From positions 29,246,501-29,310,500 of the forward strand of contig NC_080577.1 of NCBI RefSeq assembly GCF_029962835.1: DNA of 64,000 bases, in the 5' to 3' direction. The notes under the pieces were generated by a model. It saw nothing but the letters and a program-made list of their open reading frames with translations. It ran no database searches and was not told where the DNA came from. The position numbers and the translations under genes were made by a program. Below, piece after piece: positions 22,020 to 33,210 of this stretch. The stretch is from Magnolia sinica. Taxonomy: Eukaryota; Streptophyta; Magnoliopsida; Magnoliales; Magnoliaceae. Position 1 is the stretch's first letter. Each line of letters starts with the position of its first letter.

Positions 22020-23830
22020 CCAGGGCCGTGTGGCCCCACTCTGTGGATGTCACCTTGATGTATGCTTTCCATCCTCACCGCCCATCCCCTAATCATCTAG
22101 AAAGTGGGGCAGGCGGACCACATTCTGCTAAACAGGTTGGTGTCCAGCAGCAGGCCCTGACGTGGAGGAAAACATAAATATCATATTGATCCAAACGCTG
22201 GTGGGCCACATGCATGGACCCCACCTTGATGTACTCTATATCTACACTGTCCATCTGCATCAGTGGCCAAATCCAGCAAGGCCAGGTGGGCGGTGACCAG
22301 CCAGGAGCTGCTGGACGGTTGCTGTCCAGACCGTCTAGCAGGCCTGGATGTAGGAGAACACAAATACCAGCTTATTCCTCAGCTGGTGGGTCACCCCCAC
22401 GTTGACCCCACCTGCACATATGTGCCTTATATCTACACCGTCCATCTAGTTTTTCAGATCATTTTAGGGCCTGGACCCAAAATGGGCCATCATGCAGAAA
22501 GCTGCTGGCCGCTGGCCCTTCCTGCATTATTTCACATCCATGTTGTCCATACGTTGGGGCCCACTATTAGGTGTGAGGCCCACCACTATGTTATATGTAT
22601 TGATCCAGGCCGTCCATCCAGTTTCTAGATCATTTTAAGGCCTCGACTAAGATGAGCTAGCATGCAAAAAACTATTGGCCGCTGGCCCATTTGACCCATG
22701 TGTTTTACCCAGCCGGCCCACTTGGCTGGGGTGGATAAATGGGTTGGCCCATTTCCTAGTGGCCCATGTCCCTATGGGACCCATCGTGATGTTATATTGG
22801 GCCCACACTGCACATGGGGATGGCCTTGAAATCCGACAGACCCACTGCCTGTTGGAACAGCGTCCAACAGCAATTGGGCCTGTTGTGGTGTTTATCCACA
22901 CCGTCCCTTTATTCCAGGCCCACCTGGACGTGGCCCATTCTTAAGTGGACTGTATATAGGTAAGGCTCACCTTCTATTTGTGTCATATAGGCCGTCCAAG
23001 TGCTAGTCATGCAGCAGGCCCAGATGAGCTAGATGTCCAGCCGGTTGAGCCCAACCTGATGCATGTGTTATATACACATGTTGTCCATTTAGTGGGGCCC
23101 TTTTATAATGTGTAGGCCCACCAAAGGTATGTATTTCGTTTAGGCCATCCATCAGTGGGCCACCCAGCTAGCCTATCCACTGGTGGGCTGGCCATCCAGC
23201 AGGCAGTCCACCAGGCAATGTATGTTGTACCCCTTACTGCCCATCATTATGGGGCCCATTGATATCGTGTGGGGCCCCCAACACCATGATGTATGTGAGT
23301 CACACACACTGTCCATTCATTTTCTTAGGGTCATGGGCCCCATTGCATTGAGAGGCCCACCCTATGTATGTGCCCAACCGTGGGTTGCCTTATGCAGGCC
23401 CACCATGAAGTGTGTGTTGGGCTAGGATGTCTCACCATGGAGCAAGCCTGTGAGGCCCACCTTGATGTGTGTGTTGTAAGCACACTGTCCATCTATTTTT
23501 TAGGCCATAGGGCTGGCCTATGAGGCCCACCTTGATGTATATGTTACACACACTGCCCATCCATTTTACTAGATTATGGGCTGCCTTGTAAGGCCCACCA
23601 TAATGTATATGTTGCACACGCGACCCACTCATTGTTTCAGGGCCATGGGCCCCTTTGTCGGGAGAAGCCCACCTTGATTTATATGATTATATGTATCATA
23701 TCCATACATTCCCTAGGCCATGGGCTGCCTTGAGAGGCCCATAGTGATGTATATGTTTTATGTCTATGTTAGGGGCTACCTTGTGAGGCCCACCATGTGT
23801 GAGTGATGTGCATACGTTGTCCATCCACTT
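22020..23830 (+). repeat. Degenerate tandem array of GGCCCACC-TGATGTATATG units inside the LTR
   Basis: Units of roughly 75-90 bases each contain AGGCCCACCTTGATGTATAT, then a CACACTGTCCATCCA word, then a GGCCATGGGCTGCCTTG word. They are clearest between 23450 and 23830 and more diverged before that. The core motif equals the inner part of the MITE ends at 7173-7218, so the LTR expanded from MITE-like material or the two share an ancestor. Confidence 0.65.
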
Positions 23831-24792
23831 TCTAGATAGTATTAGGGTTGTGGGCCCCCACTATAAGCTAAATTCCATATCCCAAATGGGCCGCACCTTA
23901 GAAGCAATGGTGGTTAAATGTCCACATTGTAAACCTCCCTAAGGCCTATCGTTAAGTCCATTTCCAACCTATCCTTATTGGGTTATCCCAAGCCGTTGGG
24001 CCCCATTTGATAATGATGCTCTCCACCATATCCTATAGGACTATCCAAACCTTGGAGCCCATCTTGTATTCATATCGGGTCTTCCATATGGAATGTGGCC
24101 CACCTAGATTCATGTTCTGCCTAAGTTTAGTGACCATACCTAAGGCCCACTTAAGTGTTGAGTGAGCTACCCAATCCGTTTAAGAGGACACATCGTCTTA
24201 GATGTATGAACTCTACTAAGCCCACTTTGTGTATGTATTGAGCTTCATAAGGAAGCACAATTTATTCATGATAAGAGGTTGAGGAAGCCTAATTGTTCGC
24301 CCTTTTAGCTCACCCTGTGAACTCACCTCATTGTATACCCACTTGACTCACCACGAGAAATGTATCCTACCTTTGTACCCCATTTGTTGGTAGGCTATTG
24401 TGGGCGAGGCCTAAGGGCCTGGGTGAGCTACCAGTAGTTGGTAGGCTATTGTGCATACAGTGAGGCAGAACCTTGTCCTACATTGGAAGCGCTGTGGTGG
24501 TCATACGTGGACTTGCTGAGTAGAAGTTTGCATTTGACTCATTCATTCATTCATTCACTATTGACTCAGGCTGGTGGTGGGCAACTAGATCATTATATGT
24601 ACCCTCACAATTTTCATGATTTCAGTTGAGTACGTGACCAACTTGAGATCAGGAGTTTACCACCTTCAGCCTAGCTATCCAAATTTAGGTATGAGACTGG
24701 TTTGGATAGAAGTTCTTGGTGATGGATCCCACAACTTGCGATACCACATACTACCATCCTGACTTCACATTCCAGCTTGGTTATCTCTTTTG

Positions 24793-26982
24793 TGTTGAGG
24801 GTCAAATATTAAATATTAGACTCCAATTATTACCTCGTTTTACGAACATGATGCTGTTTAATGGCCCATTTTAATCGTGTTTATACTGCAAGGTGAATTT
24901 TCAGGCTTGGACTGAAAAAGGGTACTAAAAGCATGAATTTAACACTCTAAAAGTCACCAAGGCAAGGGATGGACCCCAGGGGACCGAGATCGAAGAATTT
25001 ACACACCAGAGATCCGAGAAAATCACGCCACTCACGTTAAACGGGCCCGAGAATTGTCCAGAATGCAAGATCACAGGGTTTCCACCATCCGTTTAGGTCA
25101 AAACTTCATATATGCCCTGAGGACCATAAATTAAATGTACACGTCAAATTTCAGCCATTGGATCTTTGTGGAAGTGGCCCAACGGACAGAACAGCCCATG
25201 AATCTGAGATTTGGGGCCCACCTGAGATCTGTATATGCTTTGAAGTTGGTCTCACCCCATTTTATGAGGTGACAAAGCAGATGGTCGGAGTAGATCTTTC
25301 AAAATCGTCACCATGGGTCCCACCTGAATTAAGAGTGCAAGGTGCACAAGAGCACACCAGACGTGCACTGGACTACAGATTGGGTCAAACCAACTTTGAC
25401 CCGATCTCCTTCAAAAATGGAAATAGTCGTTTTCTCTATTCGTAGCAAAGAGATCCGGATGATCTCAGTAGGCCATCAAGATGCATCCTGATGGCTGATC
25501 CACACCATTCATTCGAAGAGGAACGATGGCCTGACGAGGACCATGAAGGCTCCACACATTGATTTACACATGTGCGTACACGGATGAAGGGAGAACAGCA
25601 CGTGTGCAGCTGAAGGAAAACCTCAAGAACTCTGCATCCACTATAAAGCTTCTCCCGAAATTTATGCTTCTGGGCTAAGATGTCGTAGAAAGATTAATGG
25701 ACAGAGTGGATTTCTCAGACACCTAAAGGAGTGGGCCCCGGCCAACACAAGAAGCGCTGGCTCTGTTTCTTATGTCCGAGTGAAAGGGAAACTTGTAGGC
25801 CATTTGAGGAGCATGGAGAGGATCGTCCTGGGCATCTAGACTGTCCGAATTACGCCCATGGGACAACTGACCACTCCCAAGACACCTGTCCAGATTAGAT
25901 TCCAGAAAGGACTCCCGGTTTCTTGTTTTTGATGGTTGTTACACAAGGAAGTCACCATGGTTTTCTCCACCGACTCCATCTATCTACGCACTTCTCTTGT
26001 GCAGAAATTCTCCACTGACTCCTGCTTTACATGCAGCCATCGACCTCCATCAACTATAAAAGAAAGAGACGTGAGAGAGATAGAGAGGGATCCAATCCTT
26101 GGACGTGGGATCCTAGATCAGGTAGCAGTGGAGGCATCGAAGGAACGGGCAGCCGTGAAGGCCGAGAAAGAAAGAGAGATAGATTAGAGTTTGTTTTTCT
26201 TTGAGTTTTATGTTTTTATTTAAGATGTTTAGCCTTGCCATGTCTATGCTCGGCTAAACCTCTTAGTTATAAGGGCTAAGAGGTGAAGCTTGTAGCGTGA
26301 TTGGAGTGTTAGCCTTACTTTGATTTATGTTTATTGAACTCTTATAGATGCTAGTTCAATTATAAGGAATGTTTTTAGTTTTAATGGTTTGTTGTGACTT
26401 AAATTTAAATAGATCTGCGATAGCTTGAGATATTCTCTTTTCATGTATTGAGATTGTGAACTTGGGAACCGTGTTGTTCACCATCGTCTCATGGGCATGG
26501 TTGGGTGATGGAACCCTTCCTAACTTTCACAATTCTCTCATGATTGGCTGTGAGATTAGTAAATTGCTGTTGTTTGCCATAGTGTCCTGGGCATGCTTAG
26601 GTGACGGAATCACTTCCAAATCTTTGTCATTCTTATCTATTGATGATTAGACCCATGAGAAGTTCAGAGATCTAACTAATCTATTCTTACCAACTGGATA
26701 GGATAGGACTCTAATTCTAGTTGTGCCCTTGAATCATTGCTAGGTAGCTTCCCAATTGCTACAAGTGGATCCTTGGCACCCTAGTTTTCCACCTTCATAT
26801 TTACAAGTCTTAGATTAATATTTCACTATTATTCCCTCATACTCACTTGACTTAGATTTCATCTTAGTCTAGTTCTAGTTCAAGTTATTTCAGATTACGT
26901 ACAGGTTTCAGTCCCTGTGGATTCGACCTCGGTCTTGTCGAGTTTATTACTACATCACAACCCTATACTTGGGGTGTGAACA
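24793..26982 (+). repeat. 5' LTR of the pol-less element
   Basis: The LTR is 2190 bp. Its first ~200 and last ~800 bases resemble the 1308-bp LTR at 41775-43082. The middle (about 25000-26180) is unrelated to that LTR and contains GGGGCCCACCTGAGATCTG plus an AG-rich stretch GAAAGAGACGTGAGAGA. A run of CTAAGAGG words near 26260-26285 forms a short inverted repeat (CCTCTTAG-CTAAGAGG) that could fold. Against the 3' LTR I count about 16 mismatches in the first 150 bases, so the insertion is not recent. Confidence 0.85.
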
Positions 26983-26988
26983 ATTTTT

Positions 26989-27006
26989 TGGCGCCGTTGC
27001 CGGGGA
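26989..27006 (+). other. Primer-binding site of the pol-less element
   Basis: TGGCGCCGTTGCCGGGGA lies six bases after the 5' LTR. It is the conserved PBS of Athila/Tat elements, used with a host tRNA to prime minus-strand DNA. Confidence 0.85.
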
Positions 27007-27365
27007 CTGACGGCTACAATTTTCTGAAATTAATTGGTTTTAGAATTAGTTTAAGATTTTTACTAACTTTAGTTTTATATTTTTTGTTCTATTTGATTTT
27101 TAAAAACTAACCTTCTTTCCTGCTTTATAGGATTTTGATAGATCTTTTAAAGTGGTAACTTCGTCCTAATTTCTTTACTTTCTCTATTCTTTAGATTAGA
27201 TCTTATTTTCTAGAAACTAACTTCTTTTGTTTTCTTTTGTAGGATCTTAACATATGAACTTCTAATTTGGTAACATCCTTCTAACTTCTCCTCTGCTTAC
27301 GTTCCATATATTGTTGTAGGTATTTTCTTTTATTCTAGGATAAGACTCAGAGTTAGGGTTCTACC

Positions 27366-27614
27366 ATGGAAGCGTGGGTATGTGTATTTGCTGAGATGGA
27401 TAAGAGATATTGGAGAATGCCTAAGGGATGTGGAATTCAACTTGTACCTCAAGATTTTTCTCCATCGAGAACCGACATTAAGAACCAATTAGAACGTTAT
27501 GATCCATCGGTTAATAAGTCCGTACGCGATCATAATTATGGGAATGAGGATTATTATCAACCATCATATTCTCCCACGTATGATCTGTATGACTATAACC
27601 AGTGGAAACATTAA
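27366..27614 (+). CDS. Short leader ORF of the pol-less element
   Basis: The ORF is 82 codons starting MEAWVCVFAEMDKRYW, with a central DIKNQLERYD and a Tyr/Asn/Asp-rich end (NEDYYQPSYSPTYDLYDY). It has no recognised domain. It follows a T-rich untranslated leader with several CTTCTAA/TTGTAGG words and is the first long ATG frame after the PBS, where gag would be. It may be a vestige of gag or of no function. Confidence 0.4.
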   Translation: MEAWVCVFAEMDKRYWRMPKGCGIQLVPQDFSPSRTDIKNQLERYDPSVNKSVRDHNYGNEDYYQPSYSPTYDLYDYNQWKH

Positions 27615-28669
27615 GATTGAGAAGATGAACCAACAACATGTTATAATGATTATTCTCTTGGATCCCCTGCATTTGAGATCCAACCAGAAATAATTCAAGA
27701 GAATTCAATTCAAAATTTCTTCCAAATTCTAGAGCTCAGCCACCAAAATACACTCCAACGACTACAAAAAATTATAAAAGATATTCAACAAGAGAGTTCA
27801 CACATGATGCGATTGTGGAGAACTCTAGAATTTGGAATGAGGAGTTTAATTCCATTAATGAGCATACGGTTCAATTTCCCGATGAGTCGATTTCAATGAC
27901 CGTTCAAAAGAATGGTGAAGAGACATGGGTGTCATTCAAATATAATGATGATGACACACTTCACTCATAGGACACACTAGATTTCAATGATGAGGAAGAG
28001 GTTGGTTTATGTGAACCTCAACTCAATCTGGGAATAGAATGTGAAGAAAGTGATCTCATCCCAAATGTGCACTACATTGAACTAGAATGTGATGAATATT
28101 GGGATGATGATCATGAATGTGCAGCCCCAGTTCCCCTGGAATTAATCTCAAGTTTGATCCAGGTCAACGATCAAGAAGTACATGAAGGGAGCGGTCATAA
28201 TGAGCTACTCCACTCACCTGACATGTCTGATTTAAAAGTAGATGAGCTCCTTACAACTGACCCTTCTATCTCTTGTGAGACATGTTTAGACGATTCCCTT
28301 AAATTGCATGATGATATGATTTGGGAGATGGATGAGTTACTCAATATGACTCTGGAATTTGAAACCACCCAGTTGAGGCCACCAGCTGAACTGTCATGTT
28401 TTGACGATTCAATGCCTCTTCTGAATAGTATCAATGAACAGAGTTCGCACATCAATACTTCATCTACTGACCCTCAATCCGTCTATGCAGGGATGAAGCA
28501 ACATTTATTTACTTTTAAAGATGATGGATTCCTCGGGCAACACATCACAAACTTCAATATGAAGAATGAGTTACTCTCAGCTAAATTCCCCTGTGCTTTG
28601 GATGATTGCTTGGCACACTTTACTAGTTCAAACGATCCCATGATAAGAGACATAGTGAATGCCTTGTAA
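27615..28669 (+). CDS. Acidic spacer-like ORF region of the pol-less element
   Basis: An open frame of 200 codons (28067-28669) follows a decayed stretch with further in-frame Asp/Glu-rich sequence (27640-28060, stop near 27968). It is acidic, with CETCLDDSLKLHDDMI and ALDDCLAHFTSSND. These resemble the DPLETCLAHSHDLDDDMI segment between protease and RT in the Athila-like element (near 49935-49990). I infer the ORF is an expanded spacer of an Athila polyprotein and not a protease or gag. No catalytic motif is visible. Confidence 0.5.
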
Positions 28670-30261
28670 GACAACATCTCGGTAGTTGTCACGGACCGAG
28701 AGAACCCTTACTCTGAAGCCTCTCCCTCCCCATATCCTCAGTCTACCATTAGAGGAGGAGCTGACAATGGAACTGAAGTCTAACACTTCGGAATGTATTG
28801 AGACTTTGTAGTCTCTGATTCACCATGGGATACTAACATTGAAACATCTTCTATCACAGGTGAATCGTATATACTTTGGATAGCTCAAGCAATTCAACAA
28901 AAAAATTTCTTATGAGGTACATAAATTTCTCTGGAAAGTCATGCTCCAGGGCATCCAAGCCTATTGCAAAAAAGGCTTTTGGATGATCCTGTTGAGAAAC
29001 TTACTGAGAAACTTATCAAGATATTGGTCGAAAGAGGAAACTTGTGGCATGATCGAGTAGTTTTTCCCTGCTTTCATAGGACTAGAGTAGTTTTCTTTAT
29101 ATTGTTTAGGTTAGACAGTTTTATGCCATTTGGTTAGTTTGCTTTCGTGTTTTCACTCTTGTGCTGACCTGCTCTCACACTGCGATCTCTTAAAAAATCT
29201 CTCTCGATTCCTTCATTCAAGTACTATCTTCCCATCATGTTTCATTTACTTTTATTGTCCCATGTGCATTGCATGCTCATATATCTTTTACATTGAGGAC
29301 AATGTAGATTTTAAGTTAGGGGTGGGAGATTAGGTTACCTAATCAGTGTTTTCTTGGTCTTGAGCAAAAATTGTGATTTTTTTAAATTTTTTTTAGAATT
29401 TCTTGTGAACCCGAAGTGATTTTGATGGCCATCTAGGGCACTTAGAATTTCAAGATAAGTGATGTTGGTAATTTATGACTCTTGGATTCAGTTATCTGTT
29501 AGATTTCACAGTACGTTCGAATAGTTAATCCATGATTAGAAGTTTTAAACATTGATTGAGTCATGAATTCATAGGACACATCTCGCTTGCACATTAAGGT
29601 TTTAGTTCGATATTGAATTGTAATTTGGTGATCATTAAGCATGGAAGGAACCAACCTGGGGAATTTGTCCATCTTGTTCAATATGAAGAATATAGAAAAA
29701 GAAAAAGAAGTTTTTGAAAAAAAGAGAGAAAAAAGAATGAATGAATGAAAGAAAAAGAATACCCAGCTAAAAAACAGTTGTCATCAGGAAAGGGTTGGGT
29801 GTACGATCTTCACCATAGGTTTGCTCCCTATAGGTGCGGATTTGATTCCCCTCCCTGTTAATGGAAAAATCAAAAGCTGGAAGAATGAAAAAAAAAAGAA
29901 CTATAAGGTAAGTTCTAGTTTAGGTTTTGGTTGTCCTGAATGCTCATTTGATCATCAATGTATCATGGAAATTGACAATTGGATCTCTTAATGATGGTAA
30001 GCCGAGATTACACTATACACCTATGGAACTCAATGTTTAGAATTTTTCTAATTGATGGATTAATACTTTGAACTTGACTATGAAGTTTACTGTGCGCTTG
30101 AGGCCAAGAGAAAATAATGCCCAATATTCATGAATCTTAGATTTCTAGGATTTGGATTGTTTCTCAAAGATTAATCGAGTTTATAAAAAATTTATCCTGT
30201 AATTCTTAACTTATTTTTTTGCATAATTTACTCAAGACTAGCAAAATGCTGGTTGGGATTG
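28670..30261 (+). other. Non-coding 3' interior of the pol-less element
   Basis: No sustained reading frame. It contains TTGAGGACAATGTAGATTTTAA near 29294, an A-rich/AG-rich stretch (29690-29760) and GGTTGGGTGTACGATCTTCA near 29792. This is the kind of long untranslated region found before the 3' LTR of Athila-type elements. The polypurine tract before 30262 is weak (GGTTGGGATTG). Confidence 0.55.
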
Positions 30262-32446
30262 TGTTGAGGGTCAAATATTGCATATTAGACTCCAGTTATT
30301 ACCTGGGTTTACGAACATGATACTGTTTAATAGCCTATTTTAATCATGTTTGTACTGCAGGGTGAATTTACAGGCTTGGACTAAAAAAGGGTGCTAAAAG
30401 CATGGATTTAATGCTCTAAAAGTCACGAAGGCAAGGTACGGACCCCAGGGGACCGAGATCGAAGAATTTACACACCAGAGATCTGAGAAAATCACGCCAC
30501 TCGCGTTAAACGGGCCTGAAAATTGTCCAGAATGCAAAATCACAGGGTTTCCACCATCCGTTCAGCTTGAAATTTCATATATGGCATGAGGACCATAAAT
30601 TAACCGTACACGTCAAATTTCAGCGATGGGACCCTTGTGAAAGTGGCCCAATGGATAGAACAGCTCATGAATTTGTGATTTGGGGCCCACCTGAGATCTG
30701 CATACGCTTCGAAGTTGGTCTCACCCCATTTTATGAGATGACAAACCAAATGGTCGAAGTAGATCTTTCAGAATCGTCACCATGGATCCGACTTGTGTTG
30801 AGAGTGCATGGTGCACAAGAGCGCACCAGACATGCACTGGACTACATATCGGGTCAAACCAACTTTGACCCGATCTCCTTTAAAAATGGAAATAGTCATT
30901 TTCTCTTTTTGTAGCAAGGAGATCCGGATGATCTCAGTAGGCCATCAAGATGCATCCTAATGGCTGATCCACACCATCCATTTGAAGATGAACGATGGCC
31001 TGACGAGGACCATGAAGGCTCCACACATTAATTTACACGTGTGCGTACACGGATAGAGGGAGAACATCACATGTGCAGCTAAAGAAAAACCTCAAGAACT
31101 CTGCATCCACTACAAAGCTTCTCCCAGAATTTATACTTCTAGGCTAAGATGTCGTAGCAAGATTAATGGATGGAGTGGATTTCTTAGACACCTAAAGGAG
31201 TGGGCCCCACCGACAGCCAATGCAAGAAGCGCTGGCTCTGTTTCTTGTGTCCAAGTGAAATGGAAGCTTGTGGGCCGTTTGAGGAGCATGGCGAGGATCG
31301 TCCCGGGCATCTGGACCATCCAAATTACACCTATGGGATGGCCAACCACTCCCAAGACGCCTGTCCGGATCAGATTCCGGAAAGGACTACCGGTTTCCTA
31401 TTTCTGATGGTTGCTGCGTAAGGAAGTCACCATGATTTTCTCCACCGACTCCATCTATCTATGCATGTCTCTTGTGCGGAAATTCTCCACCGACTCCTGC
31501 TTTACATGCAACCATCGACCTCCATCAGCTATAAAAGAAAGAGACGTGAGAGACAGAGAGAGAGGGATCCAATCCTTGGACGTGGGACCTAGATCAGGCA
31601 GCTGTGGAGGCATTGAAGGAACGGGCAGTCGTGAAGGCCGAGAAAGAAAGAGAGAGAGAGATTAGAGTTTGTTTTTCTTTGAGTTTTATGTTTTTATTTA
31701 AGATGTTTAGCCTTGCCATGTCTATGCTCGGCTAAACCTCTTAGTTAGGGCTAAGAGGTGAAGCTTGTAGCGTGATTGGGGTGTTAGCTTTGCTTTGATT
31801 TATGTTTATTGAACTCTCATGGATGCTAGTTTGATTATAAAGAATGTTTTTAGTTTTAATGGTTTGTTGTGACTTAAATTACAATAGATCTACGATAGCT
31901 CGAGATATTCTCTTTTCATGTATTGAGATTATGAACTTGGGAATCGTGTTGTTCACCATCATCTCATGGGCATGGTTAGGTGATGGAACCCTTCCTAACT
32001 TTCACAATTCTCTCATGATTGGCTGTGAGATTGGTAAATTGCTGTTGTTTGCCATAGTCTCCTGGGCATGCTTAGGTGACGGAATCACTTCCAAATCTTC
32101 ACCATTCTTATCTATTGATGATTAGACTCATGAGAAGTTCAGAGATCTGACAAATCTCTTCTTACCAACTGGATAGGATATGACTCTAATTCCAGTTGTG
32201 TCCTTGAATCATTGCTAATTGCTACAAGTGGATCCTTAGCACCCTAGTTTTTCACCTTTAAATTTATAAGTTTTACATTAATATTTCACCATTATTCCCT
32301 CATACTCACTTGATTTAGATTTCATCTTAGTCTAGTTCTAGTTCGAGTTATTTTCAGATTATGTACAAGTTTCAGTCCTTATGGATTCGACCTCGGTCTT
32401 ACCGAGTTTATTACTGCATCACAACCCTATACTTGGGGTGTGGACA
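30262..32446 (+). repeat. 3' LTR of the pol-less element
   Basis: The 2185-bp direct repeat of 24793-26982 has the same mosaic structure. Small indels separate the two copies, for example TTAGTTATAAGGGCTAAG against TTAGTTAGGGCTAAG, and a missing AGCTTCCCAATT stretch near 32216. ORFs on either strand here are shadows. Confidence 0.85.
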
Positions 32447-32451
32447 TTTTG

Positions 32452-32985
32452 CACCGTATATTGCATTGAATCCTCAGCATAGGACATTTGGTTTATTATG
32501 TTTCTGCATCACACAACTTAGATAAGGCTGATGGTATTTATGGACTCGTCAGGAATTGCATATTGCATTGCATCCTTAGTATATGACATTTTCCTTACTA
32601 TGACTCTACATTATGTGGCCGATCTGCATTGCATTCTCTAGATAAGGTCGATGGTAATTATGGACTTGTCAATAGTTTTGTTTACTCTGATATTTATATG
32701 CTTGGCACATACACTGCACACACATACACCACCCTCGAAGCTTCTTATAAGCTTATGCATGACCGTTGCGTGCAGGTGACGTTATGTCGCAACAGTATTA
32801 AGGCAGGAGCCTGTGCTAGAGCTTTGGAGTTCTTGTTTCATATATGTATTTCCCTTTCAGCATTGTACTTAAATGATTTAATTAATAGATATGTGATGAT
32901 GATATTACTCTTATGATTTGGGTACACTTGTGGTTATGCACTTACCATGTCGGCAGGACAATTACATTTAGTCATGTGATTAGCT
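32452..32985 (+). repeat. Tekay-like long LTR, resumed 3' segment
   Basis: After the TTTTG duplication the sequence continues as the 3' part of the LTR that began at 20851. The words CATTGCATCC, CTTCTTATAAGCTTATGCA, CGTGCAGGTGACG and TTTCCCTTTCAGCATTGTA parallel 47980-48235 of the complete LTR. The final GC-rich part seen at 48350-48471 is not present, so the LTR end is diverged or truncated near 32985. Confidence 0.7.
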
Positions 32986-33060
32986 AGACGTCCATTAGCT
33001 GGCCATTGATTTTGACTTATAGCCTACCCAATGAGTAGATTGGGTCAATTTCTATAACAG

Positions 33061-33210
33061 GTTTCATGGTATGTGACTCACCTTTTGCATGTATTGAATA
33101 TTTTGCAAACGCAACTCCGGTGGGAAAAAATGCAGAATGTGAAAGTTCATATACATTTGTTGTATGTGATGATTTTGGGAACGCAACTCTGCCCTCCAAT
33201 CATGTGCAAG
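33061..33210 (+). other. Candidate exon of unknown gene
   Basis: This 150-bp open stretch has an acceptor (TTTCTATAACAG) exactly before it and a donor (GTATGTGC) exactly after. The encoded peptide includes two related words, FANAT and FGNAT, and is Cys-containing (VCDSPFACIEYF, SSYTFVVCDDF). No family was recognised. It may be a captured exon or chance. Confidence 0.3.

Larger units (their letters stand above)
20851..24792 (+). repeat. Tekay-like long LTR, 5' segment (interrupted)
   Basis: It starts TGTAAGGCCCGTATCC and matches the start of the complete LTR at 44326 word by word (ATCCTAGTCC, CGATCCTTC, GATACCCAGG, ACTGCGCATTGCG, GGGTGTT). After a pyrimidine-rich stretch (21170-21500) it is filled with GGCCCACC(A/T)TGATGTATGTG-type repeats. 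The LTR is interrupted at 24792 by the element 24793-32446 and resumes at 32452. No protein-coding content is expected; ORFs here are shadows. Confidence 0.75.
24793..32446 (+). mobile_element. Complete pol-less LTR retrotransposon (LARD-like), Athila-related
   Basis: It is a 7654-bp element with two LTRs (24793-26982 and 30262-32446), both starting TGTTGAGGGTCAAATATT and ending GGTGTG(A/G)ACA. It is flanked by the 5-bp duplication TTTTG (24788-24792 and 32447-32451), so the insertion is whole. The primer-binding site TGGCGCCGTTGCCGGGGA at 26989-27006 matches that of Athila/Tat gypsy elements. The 3.28-kb interior has no protease, RT or integrase domain, only a small leader ORF and a spacer-like ORF. 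It must have been mobilised in trans, probably by an Athila relative such as the one at 41775. It inserted into a Tekay-like LTR. Confidence 0.9.

Noticed and set aside
22181-23632. Cluster of 60-120 codon ORFs on both strands
   Set aside because: They lie in GC-richer LTR repeats, where stop codons are rarer; no domain and no codon-position pattern.
25158-25445. ORF in the 5' LTR and its partner at 30567-30914 as a protein
   Set aside because: The same frame is present in both LTRs only because they are copies of each other; it has no domain and the copies diverge without frame preservation.
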